Below are positions 43,129 through 51,393 of a stretch of DNA of 64,000 nucleotides, piece by piece. Below the pieces are notes generated by a model. The model did no database searches, was not told where the DNA came from, and saw only the letters and a program-made list of their open reading frames with translations. The stretch spans positions 248,001 through 312,000 of the forward strand of contig NZ_JALGRP010000005.1 in assembly GCF_022815605.1 (NCBI RefSeq). The letters are read 5' to 3'. The stretch is from Microbacterium sp. VKM Ac-2923. GTDB taxonomy: Bacteria > Actinomycetota > Actinomycetes > Actinomycetales > Microbacteriaceae. A program made the position numbers and the translations under genes. Each line of letters begins with the position of its first letter. The stretch's first letter is position 1.

Positions 43129-44313
43129 TCAGCCCGCGCGCCGCCCGACGTGCAGCACGGTACGCACCACGAGACCCGCCACGAGCGCCCAGAAGGCGGC
43201 GCTCACCCCGAACACCGCGATCCCGGATGCCGCGACGAGGAACGTCACCACCGCCGGCACCCGCTCGCCGGGGTCGTCGATCGCCTGCTGCACGGCGGAA
43301 CCGAACGCGCCGAACAGCGCGACACCCGCGACGGCCGGGATCACGCCCGCCGGGGCCACGAGCACGATCGCGGCGAACGCGGCCGACAGCACCCCGAGCA
43401 CGAGGTACGTCCCACCAGCGGACACGCCTGCCACCCACCGCCGCTTCGGTTCGGGGTGCGAATCCGGCCCCGCCGCGATGGCGGCGCTGATGGCACCGAG
43501 GTTCATGGCGTGCCCGCCGAAGCCGGCCGCCGTCGCCGATCCGAGCCCGGTGACGAGCATCGCCGGGCGCCACGGGATCGTGTAGCCGAGGCTGCGCATC
43601 ACGGCGACACCCGGGACGTTCTGCGACGCCATCGTCACGATGAACAACGGCAGGGCGATGCCGACGACGGAGCCGATCGTGAGAGTCGGCGCGGTGAACT
43701 CCAGTCGGGGCAGGAGGGTTGCGGCATCCAGCTGCGCTCCCGTGCGCGCGAGTTCGACCGCCACCACGACGATCGCCGCGACGAAGGCCAGCGGCACCGC
43801 CCAGCGCGGCAGGAGTCGGGATGCCACGAGCCAGACGATCAGCACCGGCGCGACGCCCCACGGGTCGTCGACGACACCGACGAACGGCGCCACGCACAGC
43901 GGGAGCAGCACCCCCGCGAGCATCGCCTGGGCGATGGAAGGAGGGATACGGGCGATGAGGGCACCGAGAGGGGGGAAGAGCGCCGTGCACAGGATGAGCG
44001 CCGCCGACACGAGGAACCCGCCCACGACCGCCGGCCAGCCCCCGTCGACCGAGCCCGTCGCCGCGAGCAACGCGACGCCCGGCGTCGACCACGCGACGGT
44101 GATCGGGATGCGATAGCGCCCAGCGAGCAGGATGCAGCCGAGGCCGACGACCAGCGTGATGGCGAGCAGACCGCTCGCCGCCTGTTCCGGCGTGGCACCG
44201 ACGGCCCGCAGGCCGGTCAGCACGACCGCGAAGGTGCTGGTGAATCCGACGAGGGCGGTGACGACCCCGGCGATGAGCGGGCGGGTGAGAGGGGCGGCGG
44301 GATTCTCGGTCAT
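43129..44313 (-). CDS. BenE-family benzoate/proton symporter
   Basis: Integral membrane protein of 394 residues with about 11-12 hydrophobic segments. It matches the BenE family, including FTSTFAVVLTGLRAVGATPEQAASGL near the N-terminus, PITVAWSTPGVALL and the conserved TMASQNVPGVAVMRSLGY and GFGGHAMNLGAISAAI segments. BenE members carry benzoate or related aromatic acids with protons; several distant members are purine-permease-like. No benzoate catabolic gene is adjacent, so the substrate is uncertain. Confidence 0.88.
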   Translation of the reverse strand: MTENPAAPLTRPLIAGVVTALVGFTSTFAVVLTGLRAVGATPEQAASGLLAITLVVGLGCILLAGRYRIPITVAWSTPGVALLAATGSVDGGWPAVVGGFLVSAALILCTALFPPLGALIARIPPSIAQAMLAGVLLPLCVAPFVGVVDDPWGVAPVLIVWLVASRLLPRWAVPLAFVAAIVVVAVELARTGAQLDAATLLPRLEFTAPTLTIGSVVGIALPLFIVTMASQNVPGVAVMRSLGYTIPWRPAMLVTGLGSATAAGFGGHAMNLGAISAAIAAGPDSHPEPKRRWVAGVSAGGTYLVLGVLSAAFAAIVLVAPAGVIPAVAGVALFGAFGSAVQQAIDDPGERVPAVVTFLVAASGIAVFGVSAAFWALVAGLVVRTVLHVGRRAG

Positions 44314-44323
44314 GAGAATCCCG

Positions 44324-44329
44324 ACGCTA
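44324..44329 (-). promoter_or_regulatory. Possible -10 (TAGCGT) of the BenE gene
   Basis: TAGCGT on the minus strand, 10 nt before the ATG at 44313. The longer spacing fits a very short leader. Confidence 0.4.
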
Positions 44330-44388
44330 GCGGAACCCTGCAGCGCGCCAGCGACGCCGTTGCGCGCGGCGGCCGGGCGAGAGCCGAC

Positions 44389-45540
44389 TCAGGCCGTGAT
44401 GACCTGCGCGGTGCCGGTGGCGGCGTCGGGGCCCATCTCGGCGGCGAGGCGGTTCGCCTCGGCGATGAGCGTCTGCACGATCTCCGACTCGGGAACGGTC
44501 TTGACGACCTCGCCCTTGACGAAGATCTGGCCCTTGCCGTTGCCGGAGGCGACGCCCAGGTCGGCGTCGCGCGCCTCACCGGGGCCGTTGACGACGCAGC
44601 CCATGACCGCGACGCGGAGCGGCACGGTCATGTCCTTAAGGCCCTCGGTCACGTCGTCCGCGAGCGTGTAGACGTCGACCTGCGCGCGGCCGCACGAGGG
44701 GCACGAGACGATCTCGAGCTTGCGCTCGCGCAGGTTCAGCGACTGCAGGATCTGGTGGCCGACCTTGACCTCCTCGGCCGGCGGTGCCGACAGCGAGACG
44801 CGGATGGTGTCGCCGATGCCCTCGGAGAGCAGGATGCCGAAGGCCGTGGCGCTCTTGATCGTGCCCTGGAATGCGGGGCCCGCCTCGGTCACACCGAGGT
44901 GCAGGGGCCAGTCGCCCCGCTCGGCGAGCAGGCGGTAGGCCTTCACCATGACGATCGGGTCGTTGTGCTTGACCGAGATCTTGAAGTCGTGGAAGTCGTG
45001 CTCTTCGAACAGCGAGGCCTCCCACACGGCGCTCTCCACGAGCGCCTCGGGCGTGGCCTTGCCGTACTTCTCGAGCAGGCGGCGGTCGAGGGACCCGGCG
45101 TTGACGCCGATGCGCAGCGACACGTTCGCGGCCTTGGCCGCCTTCGCGATCGCGCCGACCTGGTCGTCGAACTTGCGGATGTTGCCCGGGTTCACCCGCA
45201 CCGCGCCGCAGCCGGCGTCGATCGCCTGGAAGACGTACTTCGGCTGGAAGTGGATGTCGGCGATCACCGGGATCTGACTCTTCTTGGCGATGATGTGCAG
45301 CACATCGGCGTCGTCCTGCGAGGGCACCGCCACGCGCACGATCTCGCATCCGGATGCCGTGAGTTCGGCGATCTGCTGCAGCGTGGCGTTGATGTTGGTG
45401 GTCGGCGTCGTGCACATGGACTGCACGCTGACCGGCGCGTCACCGCCGACGAGCACCTTGCCGACCTTGATCTGACGAGTCTTGCGACGAGGCGCGAGGA
45501 CCTCCGGCACGCGGGGCATCCCGATGTTCACTGCAGGCAC
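44389..45540 (-). CDS. ispG: 4-hydroxy-3-methylbut-2-enyl diphosphate synthase
   Basis: Iron-sulfur enzyme of the methylerythritol phosphate route to isoprenoids. The 383 residues include [13 protein letters not shown] (38-50), [16 protein letters not shown] and the 4Fe-4S ligands Cys280 and Cys283 (SCPSCGR) and Cys315 (GCVVNGPGE, with Glu322). The start is a GTG at 45540: TAGGCT lies 7 nt upstream, and the frame beyond it is not coding-like. The dxr gene of the same pathway is 6 kb away on the same strand. Confidence 0.95.
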   Translation of the reverse strand: MPAVNIGMPRVPEVLAPRRKTRQIKVGKVLVGGDAPVSVQSMCTTPTTNINATLQQIAELTASGCEIVRVAVPSQDDADVLHIIAKKSQIPVIADIHFQPKYVFQAIDAGCGAVRVNPGNIRKFDDQVGAIAKAAKAANVSLRIGVNAGSLDRRLLEKYGKATPEALVESAVWEASLFEEHDFHDFKISVKHNDPIVMVKAYRLLAERGDWPLHLGVTEAGPAFQGTIKSATAFGILLSEGIGDTIRVSLSAPPAEEVKVGHQILQSLNLRERKLEIVSCPSCGRAQVDVYTLADDVTEGLKDMTVPLRVAVMGCVVNGPGEARDADLGVASGNGKGQIFVKGEVVKTVPESEIVQTLIAEANRLAAEMGPDAATGTAQVITA

Positions 45541-45547
45541 GCCGTTC

Positions 45548-45553
45548 AGCCTA
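45548..45553 (-). promoter_or_regulatory. Leaderless-type -10 (TAGGCT) of ispG
   Basis: TAGGCT on the minus strand, 7 nt before the GTG at 45540. It sets the start of ispG. Confidence 0.6.
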
Positions 45554-45592
45554 CGCCTCAGGCCCCGGACGGAGGCTGAAGACGCCCTGTGG

Positions 45593-45598
45593 TAGGTT
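45593..45598 (+). promoter_or_regulatory. -10 (TAGGTT) of the trp leader transcript
   Basis: TAGGTT, 7 nt before the leader-peptide ATG at 45606, so the leader peptide itself appears to be translated from a leaderless message. Confidence 0.65.
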
Positions 45599-45605
45599 CG
45601 GCGCC

Positions 45606-45641
45606 ATGCGCGCGTACACACCCTGGTGGCCCACCGTCTAG
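45606..45641 (+). CDS. trpL: trp leader peptide
   Basis: A short frame of 11 codons reads [11 protein letters not shown] and stops at TAG (45639-45641). Two adjacent Trp codons (45624-45629) lie just before the pairing segments of an attenuator. In a 660-codon biosynthetic gene's leader this is the classical device that senses charged tRNA-Trp: ribosomes stalled at the Trp codons free the downstream RNA to form the antiterminator. It is too short for gene callers but well supported by its context. Confidence 0.88.
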   Translation: MRAYTPWWPTV

Positions 45642-45704
45642 GCGGTGTGCACGCATGCAACAGACCGCCCTCCCCCTGGGGAACCCGGGCGGTCTTCGTG
45701 TTTT
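45632..45704 (+). promoter_or_regulatory. Tryptophan attenuator (pause, antiterminator, terminator)
   Basis: Four pairing segments are visible. Segment 1 CACCG (45632-45636) pairs with CGGTG (45643-45647). Segment 2 GGCGGT (45641-45646) can instead pair with ACCGCC (45664-45669). Segment 3 GACCGCCC (45663-45670) pairs with segment 4 GGGCGGTC (45687-45694), followed by TTCGTGTTTT. Segment 1 begins 3 nt past the Trp codons, so a stalled ribosome would cover it. Confidence 0.87.
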
Positions 45705-45749
45705 CGGCGGCCGCTGTGGACCCTCCCTCACCAGACGGAAAGACTCTCG

Positions 45750-47732
45750 ATGACTGGGCCCGACCCCTCCTCTCTGCTCCGCGACCTCGCCGACGGCACC
45801 GCCCCCTTCGCGTTGATCGCCCGCGACGGCGCCACCGTCGAGGTGCTCACCGGTGACGTCGTCGACGTCGACCTGCTCGCCGACATCCCGCTGACAGATG
45901 CCGCGGGCGTCGCGCGCGAGATCCTCGCCCTCGTGCCGTACCGCCAGGTCCGCGAACGCGGTTTCGTCTGCCACGACGACGCCGCGCCGCTGCGCTGCCT
46001 CGTCATCGACGAGCGGGTCTCGCTGCCCCGCGCCGAGGCCGTGGCGTCCCTTCCCGCCGCTCCGATCGCGCTCGCGGGTGCGGGGTTCGACATCGCCGAC
46101 GAGGAGTACGCCGACATCGTCCGCCGGGTGATCGCCGAGGAGATCGGCCGCGGCGAGGGCGCGAACTTCGTCATCCGGCGCGACTTCGTCGCCGGGGTCG
46201 ACGCCGACCCGCGCATCGCGGCCCTGACGTGGTTCCGGGCGCTCCTCGAGCACGAGAAGGGCGCGTACTGGACGTTCGCGGTCGTCACCGACGGGCACAT
46301 CGCGGTCGGGGCGAGCCCCGAGGCGCACGTGAGCGCCAAAGACGGCATCGTCACGATGAACCCCATCTCGGGCACGTTCCGCCACCCCGCGGGCGGCGCC
46401 ACCGCCGACACGCTCGCGGAGTTCCTGCGCTCGAGGAAAGAGACAGAGGAGCTCTTCATGGTCGTCGACGAGGAGCTGAAGATGATGAGCGCCGTCTGCA
46501 GCGACGGTGGCCGCATCACCGGTCCCCACCTCAAGGAGATGTCGCGCCTCACCCACACGGAGTACATGCTGCGCGGGCGCAGCGATCTGGACCCGCGCGA
46601 CATCCTGCGCGAGACGATGTTCGCGCCCACCGTGACCGGCTCGCCCATGCAGAACGCGTGCACGGTGATCGCCCGCCACGAGTCCACGCCGCGTGGCTAC
46701 TACTCCGGCGTCGCGGCGCTGTTCACCCCGAACGGTGCAACCGAGGGCCCCACGCACGACCTCGACGCGCCCATCCTCATCCGCACGGCCTACCTGGTCG
46801 ACGGACGCCTGCGCGTGCCGGTGGGGGCGACCCTCGTCCGCCACTCCGACCCGTACGGCGAAGTGGGCGAGACGCACGGCAAGGCCGCGGGTGTGCTCGG
46901 AGCCATCGGGGCGATCCCCCGCGACGCCGCGCCCGCTGCCCCCGCCGCCGCCGATCCCGACGCCCCGGTCGCGCCGCGCCGCCCGCTGGGCGAGGATCCC
47001 GCGATCGCCGAACTGCTGGCCTCCCGCAACGACCGCCTCGCGCCGTTCTGGATGAATCCGCAGGACCCCGACGGCTCCGGTCCCTTCGCCGGCCGCACGG
47101 CTCTCGTCGTGGATGCCGAGGACCGCTTCACCACGATGCTCGCGCACCAGCTGCGCCACCTCGGACTCGACACCCGCATCGTGCACTGGTCGGAGGTGAC
47201 GGATGCCGAGATCGACGCCGCCGATCTCGTCGTCTCGGGCCCCGGTCCCGGCGACCCGCGCGACGACAGCCCGCGCATGAGCGCGATGCGCCGTGTCGTC
47301 TCACGCCGTCTGTATAGCCGTTCGCCGCTGCTGGCCGTGTGTCTGAGCCACCAGATCCTCGCCGACCAACTCGGCATCGACCTCGAGCCGCTCGCGCAGC
47401 CGCACCAGGGTCTGCAGAAGAGCGTCCACCTGTTCGGCGAGGACGCGTCGATCGGGTTCTACAACACGTTCACCGCGCGCGTTGCGCCGGGGACGACTCA
47501 GCGTGGGATCTTCCTCGAGTCGATCACCGTGAGCGCGGAGCCGACGGGGGCCTCCCTCCCGGTTCCGCAGGGCCGCATCGACCTGCCCGCCGAGGTCGCG
47601 GCCGACCCCGAAACGGGTGACGTCTACGCGATGCGGGGGCGGGACTTCGCCAGTGTGCAGGGACACCTCGAGTCGATCCTGTCGCGCGACGGGATGCGCA
47701 CGCTCGAGCGCCTCATCGCGCACGCGCTCTGA
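45750..47732 (+). CDS. trpEG: Fused anthranilate synthase (TrpE-TrpG, PhzE-like)
   Basis: One chain of 660 residues joins a chorismate-binding domain (about 1-420: [47 protein letters not shown]) to a class I glutamine amidotransferase domain (about 450-660: [12 protein letters not shown], nucleophile Cys531 in AVCLSHQ, and GHLES near the end). The fusion and the LSHQ form resemble PhzE, which makes aminodeoxyisochorismate, but the trp attenuator in front argues for anthranilate and tryptophan synthesis. Attenuator-controlled fused anthranilate synthases are known in Streptomyces. The LLES element linked to Trp feedback in ordinary TrpE is not evident. No other trp gene follows. Confidence 0.88.
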   Translation: MTGPDPSSLLRDLADGTAPFALIARDGATVEVLTGDVVDVDLLADIPLTDAAGVAREILALVPYRQVRERGFVCHDDAAPLRCLVIDERVSLPRAEAVASLPAAPIALAGAGFDIADEEYADIVRRVIAEEIGRGEGANFVIRRDFVAGVDADPRIAALTWFRALLEHEKGAYWTFAVVTDGHIAVGASPEAHVSAKDGIVTMNPISGTFRHPAGGATADTLAEFLRSRKETEELFMVVDEELKMMSAVCSDGGRITGPHLKEMSRLTHTEYMLRGRSDLDPRDILRETMFAPTVTGSPMQNACTVIARHESTPRGYYSGVAALFTPNGATEGPTHDLDAPILIRTAYLVDGRLRVPVGATLVRHSDPYGEVGETHGKAAGVLGAIGAIPRDAAPAAPAAADPDAPVAPRRPLGEDPAIAELLASRNDRLAPFWMNPQDPDGSGPFAGRTALVVDAEDRFTTMLAHQLRHLGLDTRIVHWSEVTDAEIDAADLVVSGPGPGDPRDDSPRMSAMRRVVSRRLYSRSPLLAVCLSHQILADQLGIDLEPLAQPHQGLQKSVHLFGEDASIGFYNTFTARVAPGTTQRGIFLESITVSAEPTGASLPVPQGRIDLPAEVAADPETGDVYAMRGRDFASVQGHLESILSRDGMRTLERLIAHAL

Positions 47733-47767
47733 CACTCCGTCACGCTGCCTCCGCGGCCCCGCCGCGT

Positions 47768-47850
47768 GACACAACGCAGGGGATTCCGCCGCGGCGGCAG
47801 CGACTCGCACCCGCCATCGACCTCCGGGCCCCGGCCTCCTGCGTCGTGTC
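47768..47850. repeat. Long inverted repeat, family 1, copy 3
   Basis: The left arm GACACAACGCAGG (47768-47780, continuing GGATTC) faces TCCTGCGTCGTGTC (47837-47850). It lies in the 266-nt convergent gap between trpEG and rseP; nothing else is seen there. Confidence 0.8.
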
Positions 47851-47998
47851 CCTGCGCCATGCCGCTCCCGGGCGAATCCGCCCTGACATCACGTGTGACA
47901 GGACGCGAGATCCTGGAGGGGAAGAAGGCCGACGCACCGGTCCGATGGGCCGACGGGTCGAGAGGTTACGCGTCGGGGTTGCGGACCGGCCGCCATCT

Positions 47999-49315
47999 CT
48001 AGAGCAGCTGCACCGGGTTGAAGACGTCGGCGAGGAAGAGGATGCCGCCCATGCCGATCAGCAGCACGACGACGACGAAGGTCACGGGCACGAGCTTGGT
48101 GGCATCCACGGGCCGTGCGACCTTGCCGCGCAGGCGCGCGAACCAGCGCTTGAGGCCGTCCCACAGCGCCACCACGACGTGTCCGCCGTCCAGGGGCAGC
48201 AACGGGATGAGGTTGAAGACGAACAGCGCGATGTTCAGCGCGGCGAGCAGACCGATGATCGACTGCACGCGCGCCAGGATGGGGGCGTCGACCGCGGCGA
48301 ACTCGCCCGCCAGACGGCCCGCGCCCACGACGCTCAGGGGTCCGTTCGGGTCGCGCGGCTGACCGGTGACGAGGTCGGCGGCGGTGTCGTAGATGCGCAC
48401 CGGCAGTTGCGTCATGATCTGCGCGACCGCGCCGACCTGCTGGATCGTCGCCTCGGGGCCGACCCAGATCGGCTGCGGCTCGAGGGCCTGCTGCGCGAGG
48501 AGCCCGGCGAACCCCACGCTCTCGTACTCGGCGACGCCCGCGGCGTCGATCACCGGTCGGCCCTGGTCGTCGGTGACGGCGCGATCGGTCCGCGCCGGGG
48601 TCACGGTGACGGTCTGGCGGGCCCCGTCACGCTCGATCACGACGGGGAGGGCGCGGCCCGGGGCGTCCCGGATGATCGCGGCGGCCTCGGCGAACGTCGA
48701 CACGGGCGTGCCGTCGACCGAGACCACGACATCGCCCGGCAGGATGCCGGCGGCGGCGGCGGGGGCCACGGGGTCGGCGGCCGTGCAGTCCGTGCGCTCC
48801 TCGCTCGCGGGGATCACGCATTGCGACACCGAGGCGACCGTGGTGGTGGCCGTTGCCACACCGATGCCGCTGACGGCGATGGCCGAGAGCAGGAACGCCA
48901 GCAGCAGGTTCATCACGGGACCGCCGAGCATCACGATCACGCGCTTGTAGACCGGCAGCTTGTAGAACACGCGATCATCGGCGGCGATGAGGGTCTCGGC
49001 GTTGGCGTCGCGCGCATCCTGCACCATCGTGGCGAAGAATCGCGACCGCCTCCGGGACGGCTCCTCCCCCTCGGGCGCCGGCGGGTACATGCCGGCCATG
49101 GAGATGAATCCGCCGAGCGGAAGCAGCTTGAAGCCGTACTCCGTCTCCCCGATGCGCTTGGACCACAGAGTGGGTCCGAAGCCGATCATGTACTGGCCGA
49201 CGCGGACGCCGAAGAGTTTGGCGGGCAGCAGATGCCCGACCTCGTGCAGGGCGATCGAGACGGCCAAGCCGATCACGAGCACGAGCACGCCGATGAGGAA
49301 GGCGATCGCGGTCAC
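47999..49315 (-). CDS. rseP: Site-2 membrane metalloprotease (RseP/M50 family)
   Basis: Intramembrane zinc protease of 438 residues. The first helix carries HEVGH (24-28). The LLPLDGG motif with the third metal ligand Asp lies near 387. A PDZ domain sits between (about 180-270, AAAAGILPGDVVVSVDG). Such proteases cut membrane-bound anti-sigma factors and signal peptide remnants. The gene lies between dxr and ispG as in many actinobacteria. The GTG at 49315 is fixed by TAGGGT 6 nt upstream. The sigma/membrane-protein pair at 40.7-42.3 kb is a conceivable but unproven substrate system. Confidence 0.93.
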   Translation of the reverse strand: MTAIAFLIGVLVLVIGLAVSIALHEVGHLLPAKLFGVRVGQYMIGFGPTLWSKRIGETEYGFKLLPLGGFISMAGMYPPAPEGEEPSRRRSRFFATMVQDARDANAETLIAADDRVFYKLPVYKRVIVMLGGPVMNLLLAFLLSAIAVSGIGVATATTTVASVSQCVIPASEERTDCTAADPVAPAAAAGILPGDVVVSVDGTPVSTFAEAAAIIRDAPGRALPVVIERDGARQTVTVTPARTDRAVTDDQGRPVIDAAGVAEYESVGFAGLLAQQALEPQPIWVGPEATIQQVGAVAQIMTQLPVRIYDTAADLVTGQPRDPNGPLSVVGAGRLAGEFAAVDAPILARVQSIIGLLAALNIALFVFNLIPLLPLDGGHVVVALWDGLKRWFARLRGKVARPVDATKLVPVTFVVVVLLIGMGGILFLADVFNPVQLL

Positions 49316-49321
49316 CCGGCG

Positions 49322-49327
49322 ACCCTA
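49322..49327 (-). promoter_or_regulatory. Leaderless-type -10 (TAGGGT) of rseP
   Basis: TAGGGT on the minus strand, 6 nt before the GTG at 49315. Confidence 0.6.
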
Positions 49328-49411
49328 CCGCCGCTCGGCTTCGAACGGCCCGTGCGGCGTCGATGCGGCGACTGTGCGGCGCCGATGCGAGGTCTGTGCG
49401 GCGCCGGATGA

Positions 49412-49417
49412 GACAAT
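49412..49417 (+). promoter_or_regulatory. Possible leaderless-type -10 (GACAAT)
   Basis: GACAAT, 7 nt before the ATG at 49425. An in-frame ATG at 49416 overlaps the hexamer and is less likely. Confidence 0.4.
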
Positions 49418-49424
49418 GGATGCG

Positions 49425-51083
49425 ATGCCGACCGACGCGCCCTCGAACCTCCCGCCCGTGCTCCGGCCGGAGCGACCGCCCCGCCGCGATCTCGCGGAAC
49501 TGGCCCGACGCTTCGGCGTTCGCAGCATCGGCGATGTGGAGGGGACGACGCTCACCGGCATCACCCTCGCCACCGCCGACCTTCGCGCGGGTGAAGCGTT
49601 CGTCGCCATCCGCGGCGTCAATCGGCACGGCGCCGAGTACGCCGCCACGGCCGCCGAGCGCGGGGCAGTCGCGGTGATCACCGACGACGCCGGCGCCGCG
49701 ATCGCGGCATCCGCGGGTCTTCCCATCGTCGTCGTCGACGACCCTCGCGCGTCGCTGGGCGACCTGTCGGCGTGGGTGTACGGCACCGGTGTCGACGACG
49801 ACCTGCCCCAGCTCTTGGCCACGACCGGCACGAACGGCAAGACGAGCGTGTCGCACCTGCTCGAGGGCATCCTCGGCCAGCTCGGCGTCGTGACGGGTCT
49901 GTCCTCGACGGCCGAGCGGCACATCGCCGGCGACGTGATCGTGTCGCGTCTGACCACTCCCGAGGCATCCGAGTTCCATGCACTGCTCGCGCTCATGCGC
50001 GAGCGGGGTGTCGAGGCCGTCGCGGTCGAGGTGAGCGCCCAGGCCCTCACCCGCCATCGCGTCGACGGGCTCGTCTTCGACGTCGCGGGCTTCACCAACC
50101 TCACCCACGATCACCTCGACGACTACGCCGACATGCGCGAGTACTTCGAGGCGAAACTCCCGCTGTTCCGTCCCGATCGTTCACGCCGTGGCGTGGTGTG
50201 CCTCGACTCCGCATCGGGCATTGAGATCGCTACGCGGGCGGAGATCCCGGTCGTCACGATCGTCACCCCGGCGATCGCCGAAGACCACGCGGTCGAGACC
50301 GACTGGACCGTCGACATCGTCGACGAGCGTCAGGAGGGCACCGAGTTCACGCTCCGCTCCCGCGACGGGCGCCGTCTGACGACCGTCGTGCCGGTGATCG
50401 GTCGTCACATGGCCGCCAATGCCGGCCTCGCCATCGTCATGCTGCTCGAGAGCGGCTACGCGTGGGAACGCCTCGTCGGAGCGCTCGACGGCGGCCGGAT
50501 CGACGCTTCTCTTCCCGGACGCACGCAGCTCGTGTCCGGTCCCGACGGCCCCGCCGTCTACATCGACTTCGGCCACTCCCCCGACGCGTTCGAGAAGACG
50601 TTGGCCGCGGTCCGCCGGGTGACCCCCGGAAAAGTGGTGATGGTTTTCGGCGCCGACGGCGACCGCGACGCCACCAAGCGCCACGACATGGGCCGCACCG
50701 CCGTCATGGGCAGCGATGTCCTCCTCGTCACCGACCACCATCCCCGGCACGAGGACCCGGATGCGATCCGCGCGGTCCTCGTCGAGGGCGCGCGCCGCGC
50801 CCGACCCGACGCCGAGATCCACGAGTTCACTCCGCCCGAGCGCGCCATCCTCGAAGCGGTGAAGCTCGTCGGCGAGGGTGACGCGATCCTCTGGGCGGGG
50901 CCCGGGCACCAGGACTACCGCGACATCCGCGGCGTCCGAACCCCCTACTCGGCACGTGAGCTCTCGCGGCGCGCGCTGCGCGCGGCCGGATGGCCCGTGC
51001 CCGATCCCCAGTGGCCGGTGCCGTATCCGGGCGACCGCACGCCGTCGTCCGACCCCGAGCGCCCGGTCGACTTCCCCGCCTGA
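49425..51083 (+). CDS. Mur ligase, MurE-like (UDP-MurNAc-tripeptide synthetase family)
   Basis: ATP-dependent amide ligase of 552 residues with the three Mur ligase domains. The ATP site is ATTGTNGKTS (about 134-143). The middle domain has HDHLDDYADMREYFEAKLPLF, including the lysine usually carbamylated. The C-terminal domain has GADGDRDATKR. Where MurE enzymes carry DNPR or DNPA to select the third amino acid, this protein reads DHHPR (TDHHPRHEDPDAIR). It stands alone, away from murF, mraY and ftsZ, so it may be a second MurE-type ligase with a different amino-acid or substrate choice. A Pro-rich tail follows. Confidence 0.85.
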   Translation: MPTDAPSNLPPVLRPERPPRRDLAELARRFGVRSIGDVEGTTLTGITLATADLRAGEAFVAIRGVNRHGAEYAATAAERGAVAVITDDAGAAIAASAGLPIVVVDDPRASLGDLSAWVYGTGVDDDLPQLLATTGTNGKTSVSHLLEGILGQLGVVTGLSSTAERHIAGDVIVSRLTTPEASEFHALLALMRERGVEAVAVEVSAQALTRHRVDGLVFDVAGFTNLTHDHLDDYADMREYFEAKLPLFRPDRSRRGVVCLDSASGIEIATRAEIPVVTIVTPAIAEDHAVETDWTVDIVDERQEGTEFTLRSRDGRRLTTVVPVIGRHMAANAGLAIVMLLESGYAWERLVGALDGGRIDASLPGRTQLVSGPDGPAVYIDFGHSPDAFEKTLAAVRRVTPGKVVMVFGADGDRDATKRHDMGRTAVMGSDVLLVTDHHPRHEDPDAIRAVLVEGARRARPDAEIHEFTPPERAILEAVKLVGEGDAILWAGPGHQDYRDIRGVRTPYSARELSRRALRAAGWPVPDPQWPVPYPGDRTPSSDPERPVDFPA

Positions 51084-51115
51084 GGCGCACCCGCCTCATC
51101 CGCGCGGATTGCCGC

Positions 51116-51199
51116 GACACAACGCAGGAGATTCGCCGCACCACCGCGCCGATGTGCGGCCCGACCGGCTCCAACCGACGGACCTCCTGCGTTATGTTC
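51116..51199. repeat. Long inverted repeat, family 1, copy 4
   Basis: The left arm GACACAACGCAGGAG (51116-51130, continuing ATTC) faces CTCCTGCGTTATGTTC (51184-51199). It is the first of two tandem copies in the 310-nt convergent gap between the Mur ligase gene and dxr. Confidence 0.85.
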
Positions 51200-51276
51200 A
51201 GCCCTGGCCCGCCAGCGCAGCCGCAGGACTACTCGCCGACCGACCACCGCACGCCCGGTCGCCCGCGCCGCGGTGC

Positions 51277-51363
51277 GGGACACAACGCAGGAGAACACGT
51301 CACCGCGCTGCGCCGAGGTGATCACCAGCCGACCCCGCCTCCGAAACTCCTGCGTTGTGTCCC
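51277..51363. repeat. Long inverted repeat, family 1, copy 5
   Basis: The left arm GGGACACAACGCAGGAG (51277-51293) and the right arm CTCCTGCGTTGTGTCCC (51347-51363) are perfect 17-nt inverse copies around a 53-nt interior. It is 30 nt past the dxr stop and is the best-preserved copy. Confidence 0.92.
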
Positions 51364-51393
51364 GGGCGACCGGCCGACGGGCCACGCCCGTAC

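Noticed and set aside
47768..47850. Family 1 repeats considered as ordinary terminators only
   Set aside because: Arm sequence is shared among unlinked loci and one copy lies in a divergent promoter gap, which independent terminators would not explain. Termination may still be one effect.
51116..51363. Family 1 repeats considered as integron attC sites
   Set aside because: The arms do not match attC core sites, there are no captured cassettes and no integrase is present.
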